Assembly: GCA_051294375.1 (NCBI GenBank)
Contig: CM119270.1
Location: forward strand, 17,420,893 to 17,484,892
Source: Paraspadella gotoi
Lineage: Eukaryota; Chaetognatha
DNA length: 64,000 nt
Direction of reading: 5' to 3'
This document shows, piece by piece, positions 21,279 to 31,459 of this stretch. The position numbers were made by a program, and so were the translations under genes. The notes beneath the pieces were generated by a model. That model was not told where the DNA came from and made no database searches. It saw nothing but the letters and a program-made list of their open reading frames with translations. Position 1 is the stretch's first letter, and every line of letters begins with the position of its first letter.

Positions 21279-22574
21279 CGATTGGGCAAGCTCCACGGTG
21301 ACGAGGATGGAGACTTCAAAGGCACAAATCTGGATTCAATGTCAGTCAAAGTTAAAGAGATGAAAGATGATATCAAGGGTGATGTTATGAACGTCTTAAA
21401 CCAAGTGCTGGCCGACTTGACGAAAGTCAAAAAACAAATTACGGAGGAAAAGCAACAATTGAGTCAAGAATTGACAAACCAAATGAACAAAATCGACGCC
21501 AATGTCGACAAATTGTCCAACGAAGTCACGATGGAGACTAATCAGATTGACACAAACCTTGGGAATGTCCACAAGTTGGTCTACAATGAAACCGAGGAAA
21601 TCCAAACAGAGATGATGAGTTTGAAGATGCTTGTTGTCCATGAGACCAACGAATTGGATGAATCCTCCAGGAAGATCAATGAGACCTTAATAGAAAAGAC
21701 AAATGAGTTGGACCAGACCATCACAAAGACCAGACAAGAGCTATTTAACAAAACAGATGCCATCAATGAATCATTGCAGAAACTGAGCAAAAAAGTTGAC
21801 AATGAAACCGTCAAGATTGACAAAGACCTGATCAACTTGGATGGAGTAGTCAAGATGGAAACAAATGAGGTCAACACAGCGATATCAAATCTGACGACAA
21901 AACTTAATGAAGAGTTCAGAGAAGTTGATGATTTTCTTAACAGCATCAATGATACAATTGATGAAAGGTCAACAAAAATAGATGGAAAACTTAATTTGGT
22001 TCATCAGGAAGTCATTAAAAGGATGGATGATATAGGCAGAGGTTTGAGGGCTCAAGAAAGCAAGCTGATAAACGAAACAAATGAAATTGATGAAAATTTT
22101 GGGCAGTCTTCTAACAAACTTCAGCAAGGAGACCTTAGATATAGACCTTGCTTTATCAAAGCTGAACAATAAAACTTCTATATACAACAATCAGGTTCGA
22201 GCTAAACTGGACACTTTGGATAGAAGTATAGATTTGAAAAGTGAAAACATTTTTGAAGTTATTTCAGCTGCCGAAGAAAATATTTTACAGGAAACAAATA
22301 ATATACAGTCTAACATTACAACTGTGCAAGACGAAGTAGATTCCAAGGCAAGGATTCTGGCTGACCATCTCGTAGATTTGAATAAAACTATAAAAGAGGA
22401 AACAAAAGAAATAGATGATGCCATTGAAAAATGAGATATGGCCATCCTCAACCAGACCGGTGAGATAAATACGGGATTTTTGGGCATCAAGTCTAACATA
22501 TCGCAGCAAGTTTCTGAATTGGACTCAGCGGTCTCGATGCTGCAACAATCCTTGACAAACGAAACCAATGACAA
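21279..22574 (+). pseudogene. Captured copy of stalk exon 2, right arm
   Basis: Begins at the same base as native exon 2, preceded by the same 24 bp of intron ending TTTCAG. The frame is open from the exon start to 22096 and gives the best reading of stalk units 1-15. A small insertion (GAAAATTTTGGG) then shifts it, and a TGA after DAIEK follows at 22432. Host homology stops within NETND, where a second copy of the retroelement leader begins; the native exon continues for seven more units. No membrane anchor is included, so any product would lack exon 1 unless spliced to it. Confidence 0.8.
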
Positions 22575-22790
22575 CTCTTCAAAACAAATATTTTTTAAAT
22601 TGAATCATTTTTTAAAAAGCGAATCATATCTTTCTTTTTCAAGGCAAATAATTTTTTCAAAGTGAATAATATTTTTTTTAAATGCCGCGTTCTCATCACC
22701 CAAGCGTCACACGCCCTCCAACGCCCGCCGACGAAGAAGAAACGACGATGCCAGTGACCACACGTAACGCCTCCCAATCTGACAGCCATT
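22575..22790 (+). pseudogene. Second copy of element leader and gag start
   Basis: Matches 20528-20720 (leader TTCAAAACAAATATTTTTTA and MPRSHHPSV start at 22682), then jumps into RT at the PFGLKN region in a different frame and stops within a few codons. The join after the host exon occurs at short similarity (CCAATGACAA in exon, CCAATACAA in leader), as expected from template switching. Confidence 0.7.
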
Positions 22791-22791
22791 T

Positions 22792-23625
22792 GGGTTGAAA
22801 AACGCCGGTCAGGATTTCCAATGCATGATGGATCAAGTCCTGAGTGGCATTCCCCATGTCTTTGTCTACTTGGATGACCTGCTTGTGGCATCCCACTCAC
22901 ACGAAGAACATCAAGAGGATCTCAAGCGCGTCTTCAACGCGCTTGCCGACAATGGCCTCATCGTTAACCGCGCTAAATGCGTTTTCGGCGCCTCCAGCCT
23001 GGATTTCCTCGGCTACAACGTCGACAAAGACGGCGTCCACCCCCTTCCGTCAAAGGTAGAGGCGCTACGCGAGATGGCCACGCCCACCACCGTCAAAGAA
23101 CTTCAACGTTTTCTTGGGGTCTTCAACTACTACCGCCGATTCGTGCCCCATGCCGCACATCATCTCGACCCCCTTCTTGAAGTTCTCCGCGGAAAACCGC
23201 GCGCGCTAAAATGGGCGGCCCCGCAAGACGCCGCTTTCCAGGCAATCAAGGATGCTCTTGCCGACTCCACAATGCTGATCCACCCTATAGACGGAGCTCC
23301 TCTCGCTCTTACTGTCGACGCCTCTGACATCGCCGTCGGCGCCGTCCTCGAACAGCTTGTCGACGGCCAATGGCAGCCCCTGGGTTTTCATTCAAAGCTG
23401 CTGAAACCCAATCAATGAAAATGGCCGCCCTTCGACACGGAACTTCTCGCTGCCCATGCCTCGATTCGCCATTTCCGCCCTTACGCTTCACGCTTCACGC
23501 TCTTTAGCGACCATATCTCGCTTGTGCCAGCGCTACGGAAAAAGGCTGAACCTCACACCATGAGGCAAACCTATCTACTGGCAGGCATTGCTGAATATAC
23601 TGGCGACATCTGTCATATTGCCTGA
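22792..23625 (+). pseudogene. Ty3/gypsy RT (C-terminal half), connection and RNase H, right arm
   Basis: The frame from 22795 encodes RT from FGLKNAGQDFQCMMDQVL through YLDDLLVAS, NRAKCVFGASSLDFLGYNV and the thumb/connection (LQRFLGVFNYYRRF) to RNase H (LTVDASDIAVGAVLEQL). A TGA at 23416 follows LLKPNQ, then the frame continues with FDTELLAAHASIRHF and reaches a second TGA near 23623 just before KANVVADTLSH. Both stops are in the left arm. N-terminal RT and protease are absent. Order and motifs match Ty3/gypsy, with wording closest to what I know of the CsRn1 clade. Confidence 0.85.
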
Positions 23626-23721
23626 AAGGCGAACGTCGTCGCCGACACCCTATCCCACCCGCCAACTCCTCCGCCAGCGCCACCACCGTCGACTATCCCT
23701 ACAGATCAACCTGAAGCGAAC

Positions 23722-24888
23722 TTGAATGCGCAAAAAGAGCGTGAGGACATCGCCGCCACCGTCAACGCCGTCGGCGCCCTCCAAGTCAACTTCGAGGCAA
23801 TGGTGGCTGATCAAGCCACTGACGATGATGTCCAACGGCTCCTCATTGACCCTCATACGGCGCTCCGACTTAAAAATATTCTGATCAGCAACACGACACT
23901 CATTTGCGACATCTCCGGCTCCCGGGCATGCCCACTCGTTCCGGCATCATGGCGCCGGCGCATTTTTGATGCCACCTATGGCATCGCCCACCCGGGAGTT
24001 CGCGCGTCTAAAAAGCTCGTGACGATGCGCTTTGTATGGCCATCAGCCTCATCCGACATCGCACGATGGGCAGGGTCATGCGACACTTGTCAGCGCGCCA
24101 AGACGCAGTGCCACGTCCGCGCGCTGCTCCAGAAATTCGAACCACCAGCCAAACGTTTCGCTCACGTCCATATCGACCTGGTGGGACCGCTGCCAGCCGT
24201 CTCTGGTCATACTCATCTTCTGACGATGATTGACCACTTCACGCGCTGGCCGGAAGCGGCGCCACTTCGTGACACCTCCGCCGCCTCCGTCGCCGCCGCC
24301 TTCTTGCAAAACTGGGTCTCTCGCTTCGGTGTCCCCTCCGTTGTCACCACCGATCATGGCGCCCAATTCACATCAGAATTGTGGCGCCAAGTGGCGGCGG
24401 TAGTTGGCTTCGACCCTTCCACGACGACCGCCTACCACTCCCAATCCAACGGGATGGTCGAGCGCCTTCATCGGACGCTAAAGGCAGCCCTGCGCGCCCG
24501 CTGCGACGCCGCCGGACATAACTGGCTGGCACAGCTCCCATGGACTCTATTAAGCCTCCTCGCAACTCCGCGAGAAGATTCGGACGCCTCCCCCGCAGAG
24601 CTAACACTGAGCAAGACTCTGATGCTCCCTGGAGAGCTACTTCCGGTCCCAACAACTGACGTCGACGCCGCGGCCCGCGCGCGAATCCTCGACAATCTCC
24701 GTGCAGATGTTGCTCTCATGCAGCCTCTGCCCGCCGCTTGGCATGCGGCGCCGCCCTCTCATGTGCCGGAAATGCTCGCTGACGCTGACCGCGTCTATGT
24801 CCGACACGACGGACATTCGACGCCGCTCCAACCACCTTCCGACGGCCCTTACAACGTCCTCGAACGTGGTCCCAAAACTTTCGACTGA
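23722..24888 (+). pseudogene. Ty3/gypsy integrase, right arm
   Basis: 388 open codons continue the pol frame. The N-terminal zinc-binding part has H in GIAHPGVRASKK and CDTCQRAK; the catalytic core has Asp in HVHIDLVGPLP, Asp in VVTTDHGAQF and Glu in SNGMVERLHRTLK, the D,D(35)E triad. A Pro/Ala-rich tail with VYVRHDGHS resembles the C-terminal binding domain of Ty3/gypsy integrases. It ends at 24888 with no chromodomain and no 3' LTR. It could not be expressed as part of a full polyprotein because of upstream stops and deletions. Confidence 0.85.
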
Positions 24889-24939
24889 AACCTGAACCAC
24901 CACAGGCGCGACAAACAAAAAAATTAGACATTTTTTTAA

Positions 24940-27625
24940 ACAAGTTTGAGCAAACAATGTCGGATCTGCCTACAATAATTATTAATTAATTAATTATTAA
25001 TTAATTATTAATAAATTATTAATTAATTATTAATAAATAATTATTATTAATTTATTAATTAATTAATTTTTAATTAATTAATTATTAATTTATTAATTAA
25101 TTAATTTTTAATTAATTAATTATTAATTAATTATTAATTATTAATAAATAATTATTATTAATTTAATTTTTAATTAATTAAATAGTTAATTATATTTTAT
25201 TTTATGTCTCTTTCTCTCTCTCTCTTTTTTATGCAATTGCGACGATTGTTTTAAGATTTTTTTAACTTGCATCTATTTTCAACTTGCATCTATTTTTTCA
25301 TTTTGCATACATTTTTTCAATTTGCATCATTTTTTCAATTTGCATCATTTTTTCAACTTTCATCATTTTTCAACTTGCACAAATATCATTTTTTCAACTA
25401 GCATAATTTTTTAAATTGCATCATTTTTTCACATAATTAATTAATTAATTAAAATTTATTAGTAATCATTAATTCCATTTAAACTCATTTCCACTTGCAC
25501 AATTCGTCAAAACTTTATATCTGCTTTTCTCACACTTTCCTACCGGCTCACAAAATTTCATCTCAATCTATCATGGGTTAAAATAAATAAAAAGATTCAA
25601 GTAAATGTGACTCATATTTTTTCATTTAAACTCATTTCCACTCGTACGTTTCCACCGAAACTTTATATCAAGCTTCGTCACACATTTTCCTACACCACAC
25701 AAAATTCATTCCAAATTCAACCAGCCAATCACGAGTTATTGGAGCTTTTTGCTAAGTGTGGACGGATGGACGGATTAATTTGACTGATTAATTAATTATT
25801 GATTAATTGACTAATTTATTAATTAACTGATTAATTATTTGATTTATTAATACATCCTGCATATACATAATATAAAAGGAAAAAGAATCATAATCAATTT
25901 TTTGTTTTTTCCATTTAAACTCATTTCCACTCAAACGATTCCATCGAAATTGTTTTCCTGTTCAATCACACACTTTCCTACCCACATACAAAATTCTAGG
26001 TCAATTGCCCATCACCTCTGAGCAATTAATTAGGCAATTAGTTAATTAATTTGATTTGAAATGTTTGTTTTAGGTATTTTCGTCACTAACCATGACAAAG
26101 CATGACGCGATGAGGAATTAATGCTGATAATGATTGACTTGATTGATTGACTGAATAATCAAATAATAGATAAATGAATTGATTAATTAAATAATTAATT
26201 AATAGATAAATAAATTGATTGATTGAATAATTAATTGATTGATAAATTGACTGATTAATTTATTATTGATTAATTAACTGATTTTTCTCTTTTAATTATA
26301 TGTAGCTATCTCTCTCCCTTTTCCCCAGTGCTGATTCATCGGGGAAAAAACGAGTCTGCAGAAGGCTCTGCAGGGGCTCTTTCTTTTTCTCTCTTCTCTC
26401 CTGCTGCTTCTGCTGCTGCCTTTTGATGTCTTTCTTTTTTTCTGGCTGTCTCTGCTGCTGCCGCTGCTGATTCGTCCCGAAAACGATCTCTCTCTCTCTC
26501 TCTCCTTCCTTCCTCTCTTTTCTCCTCCTCCTCTCTTCCTCTCTCTGCTGTTTTGTTAGAAAAATTAATTAGGAATTGAACTCGTAAAATATGCATCGCA
26601 TTCGTGCATGTTATTCATTAATTACATCAAGTTTTAATTTCTTTTTATTCTCTTCTCTCTCTTCTTCTCTCTTCTCTTCTCTCTCTCTTTTCCTCTCTCT
26701 CTCTTCTCTCTTCCTCTCTCTTTATTATCTCGCAATTATGCCATTGCGACCATCTCTTTTTAAGATTTTTTAACTTGCATCATTTTTTCAACTCTTCATT
26801 TTTTCAACTTGCATAATTTTAAATTGCAACATTTTTCCACATTAAATAATAATTATTAAATAATTAATTAATTATTATAATAATTTAATTAATTAATTAA
26901 TAATTAATTAATTAATTAATAATTAAAACATTTATTAGTAATCATAAATCTAAAGATTCAAGTAAATGTGACTTATGTTTTTTCCATTTAAACTCATTTC
27001 CACTGGCACAATTCCGTCAAAACCTTATATCTAGCTGATTAATGAATTATTGATTAATTAATTGACTAATTGATTAATTAACTGATTAATTATTTGATTT
27101 ATTAATACATCCTGCATATACATTTATATAAAAGGAAAAAGAGCATAATCAATTAGTGAAACAGGTTTTTGTTCCTTCTTAAACTCATTTCCACTAAACG
27201 ATCCATCGAAACTTGATTTCCTGTTCAATCACATACTTTCTACTCACATACGAAGTTCCAGGCCAATCGCCCCATCATCATGAGCAATTGGTGTTCAAAT
27301 AGTGAATTATATTTTTTTTGTTTTTTCATTTCACCAATTCTCACTCGCACGATTCCTCGAAACATCATATACATCTCAATCACACACTTCCCTACCGCAC
27401 CACAAAATTTCATTCCAATCCATCAATGCAATCACGAATATTGTGTTTTTTGCTAAGGTGGGACGGACGGACGGAGGACACGGACGGACGACATAAATTT
27501 TTTTGCATAATTTTCATAATTCGATTCTGACATGATAAAGTTAGTGCCGACAATATTGAGGGGCGCGACCGACGGACCGACCAAGTGATTATAGAGTCGG
27601 GATCTGCTGATAAGCAGATCCGACT
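24940..27625 (+). mobile_element. Helentron/HINE-like elements, expanded or nested copies
   Basis: Begins AAACAAGTTTGAGCAAACAA and ends with the hairpin ATCTGCTGATAAGCAGATCC near 27625. The interior holds long ATTAATTA-type low-complexity DNA (24975-25200, 25780-25850, 26040-26290, 26840-26930), TTTTTTCAACTTGCATCA minisatellites at 25260-25430 and 26765-26830, several copies of the block with CATTTCCACT...TCACACACTTTCCTAC, and (CT)n at 26490-26735. Probably two or more nested copies. No gene seen. Confidence 0.5.
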
Positions 27626-27639
27626 AAAATAGGATAACA

Positions 27640-28150
27640 AAAAAATTAATATGACTCAATACCCTATTTATTAATTTTTTAATATTTTTCTCTTCATTGC
27701 TCGAGAATTGATGTTACAGGGACTTTAATCTGGATGATACGGAAAGACTTGTAATATAATCAAAACAAAGAGCATTTGGGTTATAAAATTGTTTCATACT
27801 CACAGAAAATATGTGAAATTTAAAACTTTCTAGCTAGGATAGTTGCTATGTTATAAACATTTTTCTCAGAGGGACATTTCTGAAGATAGCATTTTTAACT
27901 TTGAAATTATTACTTTGAAAGTGGATCTTTCTATCGATCCTTCAGTTCCCATTAAAACACTTGAATTTTTTTTATGCTTCATTTTTATGATTTTCATTTA
28001 TATGATTAGTAAATGTTTTATGAAACAGAATCAAAATATTAATAATATTTAATAATACTCATCGCGTTTTCCCTTTAAAATCTAATAAAAATAACAATTT
28101 CAGCTTGTGGAAAAAAATACAATAGACGACTTTGTTAATAAATAATAGTT
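27640..28150. other. No gene recognised
   Basis: AT-rich DNA. A 69-codon open frame at 27843-28052 has no supporting composition or splice context. Confidence 0.5.
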
Positions 28151-28159
28151 TGAGGCGAC

Positions 28160-28430
28160 TTACCACCGGTCTCTCTCTAAACCCTTCCTCTCTCCTCTTT
28201 CTCCGAGCCGGTCTATTCTACACGGTCACTTTGCCCTAGCTTTGGCAATGACCTTAGATTGACCGGACACAGTAATAGGGCCGAGGCGACCGTAAGGTTA
28301 AGTTGGTCCGGGCGATGATAAAAGTGGATCAGGAGAGATCTAGTCTCACTTCTTTTCTACTTCTCTTACATCGTCACAAGTCTTCACCTTCTCCTCACTT
28401 TTATTATTATTATATTCGTCTTCTACAAGT
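28160..28430 (+). repeat. Interspersed repeat R1, copy 2
   Basis: Same order as 7040-7320 and 30880-31130: CCGAGCCGGTCTATTCTACA, CACTTTGCCCTAGCTTTGGC, GATTGACCGGACACAGTAAT, then TCACTTTTATTATTATTAT. Confidence 0.7.
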
Positions 28431-28899
28431 TACCATAGAAATAAGTTAGGTTTTACATGATAATTTTTTTTTTAATAACAAATCACCAAACTGACTTTTT
28501 AACACCAAAATTTTTTATTTTTATAACATAACTTTACAATTAGCGTTAAAAATGGTTAAATAGTTAAAAAAAATTTTTAGGTCAATATAAACGTCAAATA
28601 GTTTTCTAACTAATAAACGATATAAAAATAATATACAGAGAACGAATTATGAGTTTAATAAAGTCTTTTTATATCACTCCAGATTGAAATCCCTTGTAAA
28701 GTTTACAGCTCGGTCGCATAGGAGATGTTATTGACTGCCGATAAGTCGCATATTATTCTCCATTATTTTGCGATTGTCTGATCGGACATTTCATCTCGTC
28801 CATCCGCGATATGGCCTGGCTTTTTTTTTTTATTAAAAAGGCATTTGAGTAAGCCTCATTTCTGGTTCTCAATAAAATCCCTGCGTTTATGAGGTAATG

Positions 28900-29699
28900 C
28901 TTCATCGCTTCTTTTTTTACTGGTTTATGAAGCGAGGTTTTGAGAGATCCTCTTCAGTGAAACCAAGGTCGACCTTGTACTTCAGAAATCCCTCCTTGCA
29001 ATCATTGATGCTTTCACCAAAAAACATCTCTATACTCCCAAATTTTTTCTCACACTAGTGGAGCTTTTTCGGCTAAGGATGGATTGACGTCTTTGAAAGG
29101 GTCGAAGGCTTCCTTTTCTCTTGCCTCGTGTTTCTCTCTCCTGGCCTGGCCGGCCCTTCTTACGTTGTCCAGTTCTTATTCCATTGGTTTGTGGTGGACG
29201 ATAGTTGTTGGTGGGATGTGGTCCTTCTTCAGATGTGGCTTTTTTCAGTTGAGATCGGCTTTCCAAGTCCAGATCAGATTTTACCTCTGAGGTTATTAGG
29301 GGTAAAGCGTGGCCCCAACCTTTGTGCTTGTTTTGGAAGAGTGATTGGCTTGACATCCATGGTTGCCATCTGTAAGTCATCTCTTGCCTGTGCTAGTTTC
29401 ACTTCCCACATCTGGTTTTGTGGTCCCGGGTTTGTGCCTGCTGTACCGATGATGATGTTTTGATCTTTTTTGTCGTCTGAGATCATGATCCTAATATCTA
29501 TCATTTTGGTAATGGCGTCGTAATGGCAACTCGCTGGAGCCCCGCAGATGATGGCAGGGATGGAGCTATTCCTTTTGGCGTGGAGCGCTTTGCCGGTGTC
29601 ATCACGTGGTGCGGGTCCTTCACTTTTGGTGATGACCCTTGCACTTACCCGGGTTGGTTGGAGGGGTAACTCTTTTTTGTCTTTTGTTGTTTCTACCAT
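28900..29699 (-). pseudogene. gag-like ORF of a second LTR retroelement (broken)
   Basis: The ATG at 29699 (MVETTKDKKELPLQPTRVSA) opens 141 codons directly downstream of the LTR-like promoter described next. A frameshift follows, and the frame continues in overlapping ORFs with basic sequence (GQRKKGRPGQERETRGKRKG). A further fragment near 28930-29040 reads SINDCKEGFLKYKVDLGFTE. No RT or integrase is present. I call it gag-like by position and the basic region, not by a recognised domain. Confidence 0.35.
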
Positions 29700-29714
29700 T
29701 TAAGTAAGTAGACA

Positions 29715-30050
29715 GAGATTTCAACATGAAACCAAAGTGGATTTTATTCTTGAAAAGTCACAAGCAAAGAAGGTGTCCAGAATTTGAGACAGAATGGATT
29801 CAATACAAAATGGTCAGCTATTTATACTCTACAATCGGATCAGCGACGTGGGCTCGTTTTCCCGATGGCATGAAGCCCGTCTTCTCATTGGTTCGATTCC
29901 GACAATGATTCATCCAATCAGAGAGTCCTCGGTAGATTTTACCCGAGTCGCGGATCCGATTCCATTTTTGGTTCCAATTCCATCTGCGATGCTACGCTCG
30001 GCTGGAGTATGGCTCATGAATTTCAGCCTCTACCCTTCTGATTGTGGCTT
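29715..30050 (-). mobile_element. LTR-like promoter region of the second retroelement
   Basis: On the minus strand there is TATAAATA at 29826-29819, an AATAAA signal about 75 bp downstream, and an ORF start just beyond. Outer boundaries are not defined. Another minus-strand ORF (to 29992, ending RVEAEIHEPYSSRA) finishes immediately upstream, so this may be a junction of element end, LTR and element start. Confidence 0.35.
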
Positions 30051-30340
30051 GGAGTGATTCTCCGCTAAATTCACTGTTACCAATTTTGTGTATTGGATTA
30101 ACGGGTCCGCCTGTGGGTTTTAATCTCCTTAAACCTAGCCGTTGGTTTTGTCTCACAGGGTTTGCCATATTTGTCGGAGACAGTGTTTGGATAAGTGGAG
30201 CGGGGGTGAGGAGCAAAGGAGGAGGATGATGATAAGTAACGTCGTCATATTTCCTCTCCGCTCTCCTGGCGATCTTTGCCCGGGCCTCGGATCTCTTTAT
30301 CTTGGCCCTTTGTTCGGCCTCTCTCGATTTGTTCGTTTTT
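29992..30340 (-). other. Unidentified minus-strand ORF ending beside the LTR-like region
   Basis: Open frame containing ALLTP-like Pro-rich sequence (LLTPAPLIQTLSPTNMANPV) and QATIRRVEAEIHEPYSSRA before TGA. Composition matches the neighbouring retroelement DNA, so it is probably part of it. No domain recognised. Confidence 0.3.
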
Positions 30341-30479
30341 CCATCCCATGAGATGGATTGTTATTACGAATCAACTCGTCTCGTGTGAATGCTCTGAGAA
30401 GCTTGTACATTCTCATTGAGGTAGATTTCCCTTCAAAGCTATTTGCTATTATTGCTAGATCTTTCTTTTTATCAATTTT

Positions 30480-30590
30480 TTGCTTGTTCTTGATATGTGA
30501 TGATTACAAATTAAAAGACTCATCTGATTATCTGCTTACCGCTAAATTATCGTAGGCAGATCCGACATTGTTTGCTCAAACTTGCTTTTT
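30480..30590 (-). mobile_element. Truncated Helentron-like element end
   Basis: Contains GCAGATCCGACATTGTTTGC and TCAAACTTG, the family terminus in reverse. It ends about 11 bp before the next splice acceptor and supplies most of the 3' end of the intron. Confidence 0.5.
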
Positions 30591-30599
30591 ACTTCGTAG

Positions 30600-30732
30600 G
30601 TGCGACTGACATTCTACAAAGATGGCGTCGCTGTTGTTGAATCCCTGTTTGACGGAATCAATACAAAACCATACAATTGGTTCACATTGAATGGCCACAA
30701 TAAAACAATTGTAGGCCCAAGATTGGAAAATG
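30600..30732 (+). CDS. Candidate C-terminal exon 3 of the stalk protein
   Basis: The acceptor TTTACTTCGTAG precedes 133 nt that end AAATG|GTAAGA in phase 1. It encodes VRLTFYKDGVAVVESLFDGI and continues through NTKPYNWFTLNGHNKTIVG, an alternating pattern typical of beta strands, with one sequon (NKT). Its end phase matches the next exon. Its entry phase is 0, whereas exon 2 ends in phase 1, so either one exon is missing from the 18-kb intron or it belongs to another gene. It could be the start of a globular head carried by the stalk; I do not recognise the domain with confidence. Confidence 0.45.
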
Positions 30733-30879
30733 GTAAGAACAGAATAGTCCTCAAAAACGGATCAAACCTTGTTCGGATACTAAATACTTTATACTAAACT
30801 ATTAACTATGTACATAAATTTAATCAAAATACTTGTTTATCATCCCGAGTTGTCCAGAAAATGATAAAAAAAGTTTTTG

Positions 30880-31130
30880 TCGTCTCTCTCCAAACTCTTC
30901 CTTTCTCCTCTCTCCACACGGTCACTTTGCCCTAGCTTTGGCAATGACCTTAGATTGACCGGACACAGTAATAGAGTCGAGGCGACCTTAAGGTCAAGTC
31001 GGTCCGGGGGATGATAAAAGTGGATCAGGAGAGAGCTTGTCTCACTTCTTTTCTACTTCTCTTTCATCGTCACAATTCTTCACCTTCTCCTCACTTTTAT
31101 TATTATTATTTTCGTCTTCTACAATATTTT
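30880..31130 (+). repeat. Interspersed repeat R1, copy 3 (intronic)
   Basis: Contains CACTTTGCCCTAGCTTTGGC and ACCGGACACAGTAATAGAGT. It ends about 14 bp before the acceptor of the next exon. Confidence 0.7.
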
Positions 31131-31144
31131 TCCCCGTTCTGCAG

Positions 31145-31455
31145 CAAAATCCATTACATTTTCAAGAGGAACCTATGTAACAACCACAAGGGTGTTCACT
31201 GTGAACGTCTTTTTACTCATTGTACTAGGGAACAGGGATGGATCATGGTTCTCACCAGGTATTACACTTTAACAATGACAGGAAACTACTTTAAAAACCA
31301 ACAGGAGCGATACATGCCTTTATGTAACTACAAGAGGCAATCCTCGTTATCCAATTCTGGTTTACTCAGCTGAGGAAGATGGAAGTCGAACCATATGGAA
31401 TTTAGGAAAAGTAGGCTACGCTGACACCCTGGTCATCGCCGCCGTCACAAACTGA
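31145..31455 (+). CDS. Candidate terminal exon 4, frame broken
   Basis: The acceptor CCCCGTTCTGCAG and a 2-nt entry phase fit exon 3. The frame reads AKSITFSRGTYVTTRVFTV, meets TAA at 31270 and TGA at 31276, then in the same frame continues RSDTCLYVTTRGNPRYPIL and ends GKVGYADTLVIAAVTN at a TGA at 31453. The second reading frame of the middle part (ERLFTHCTREQGWIMVLT) also looks protein-like, so two compensating indels are likely, either assembly errors or a real lesion. This would be the C-terminal end of the beta-rich head. Confidence 0.4.
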
Positions 31456-31459
31456 TCAC

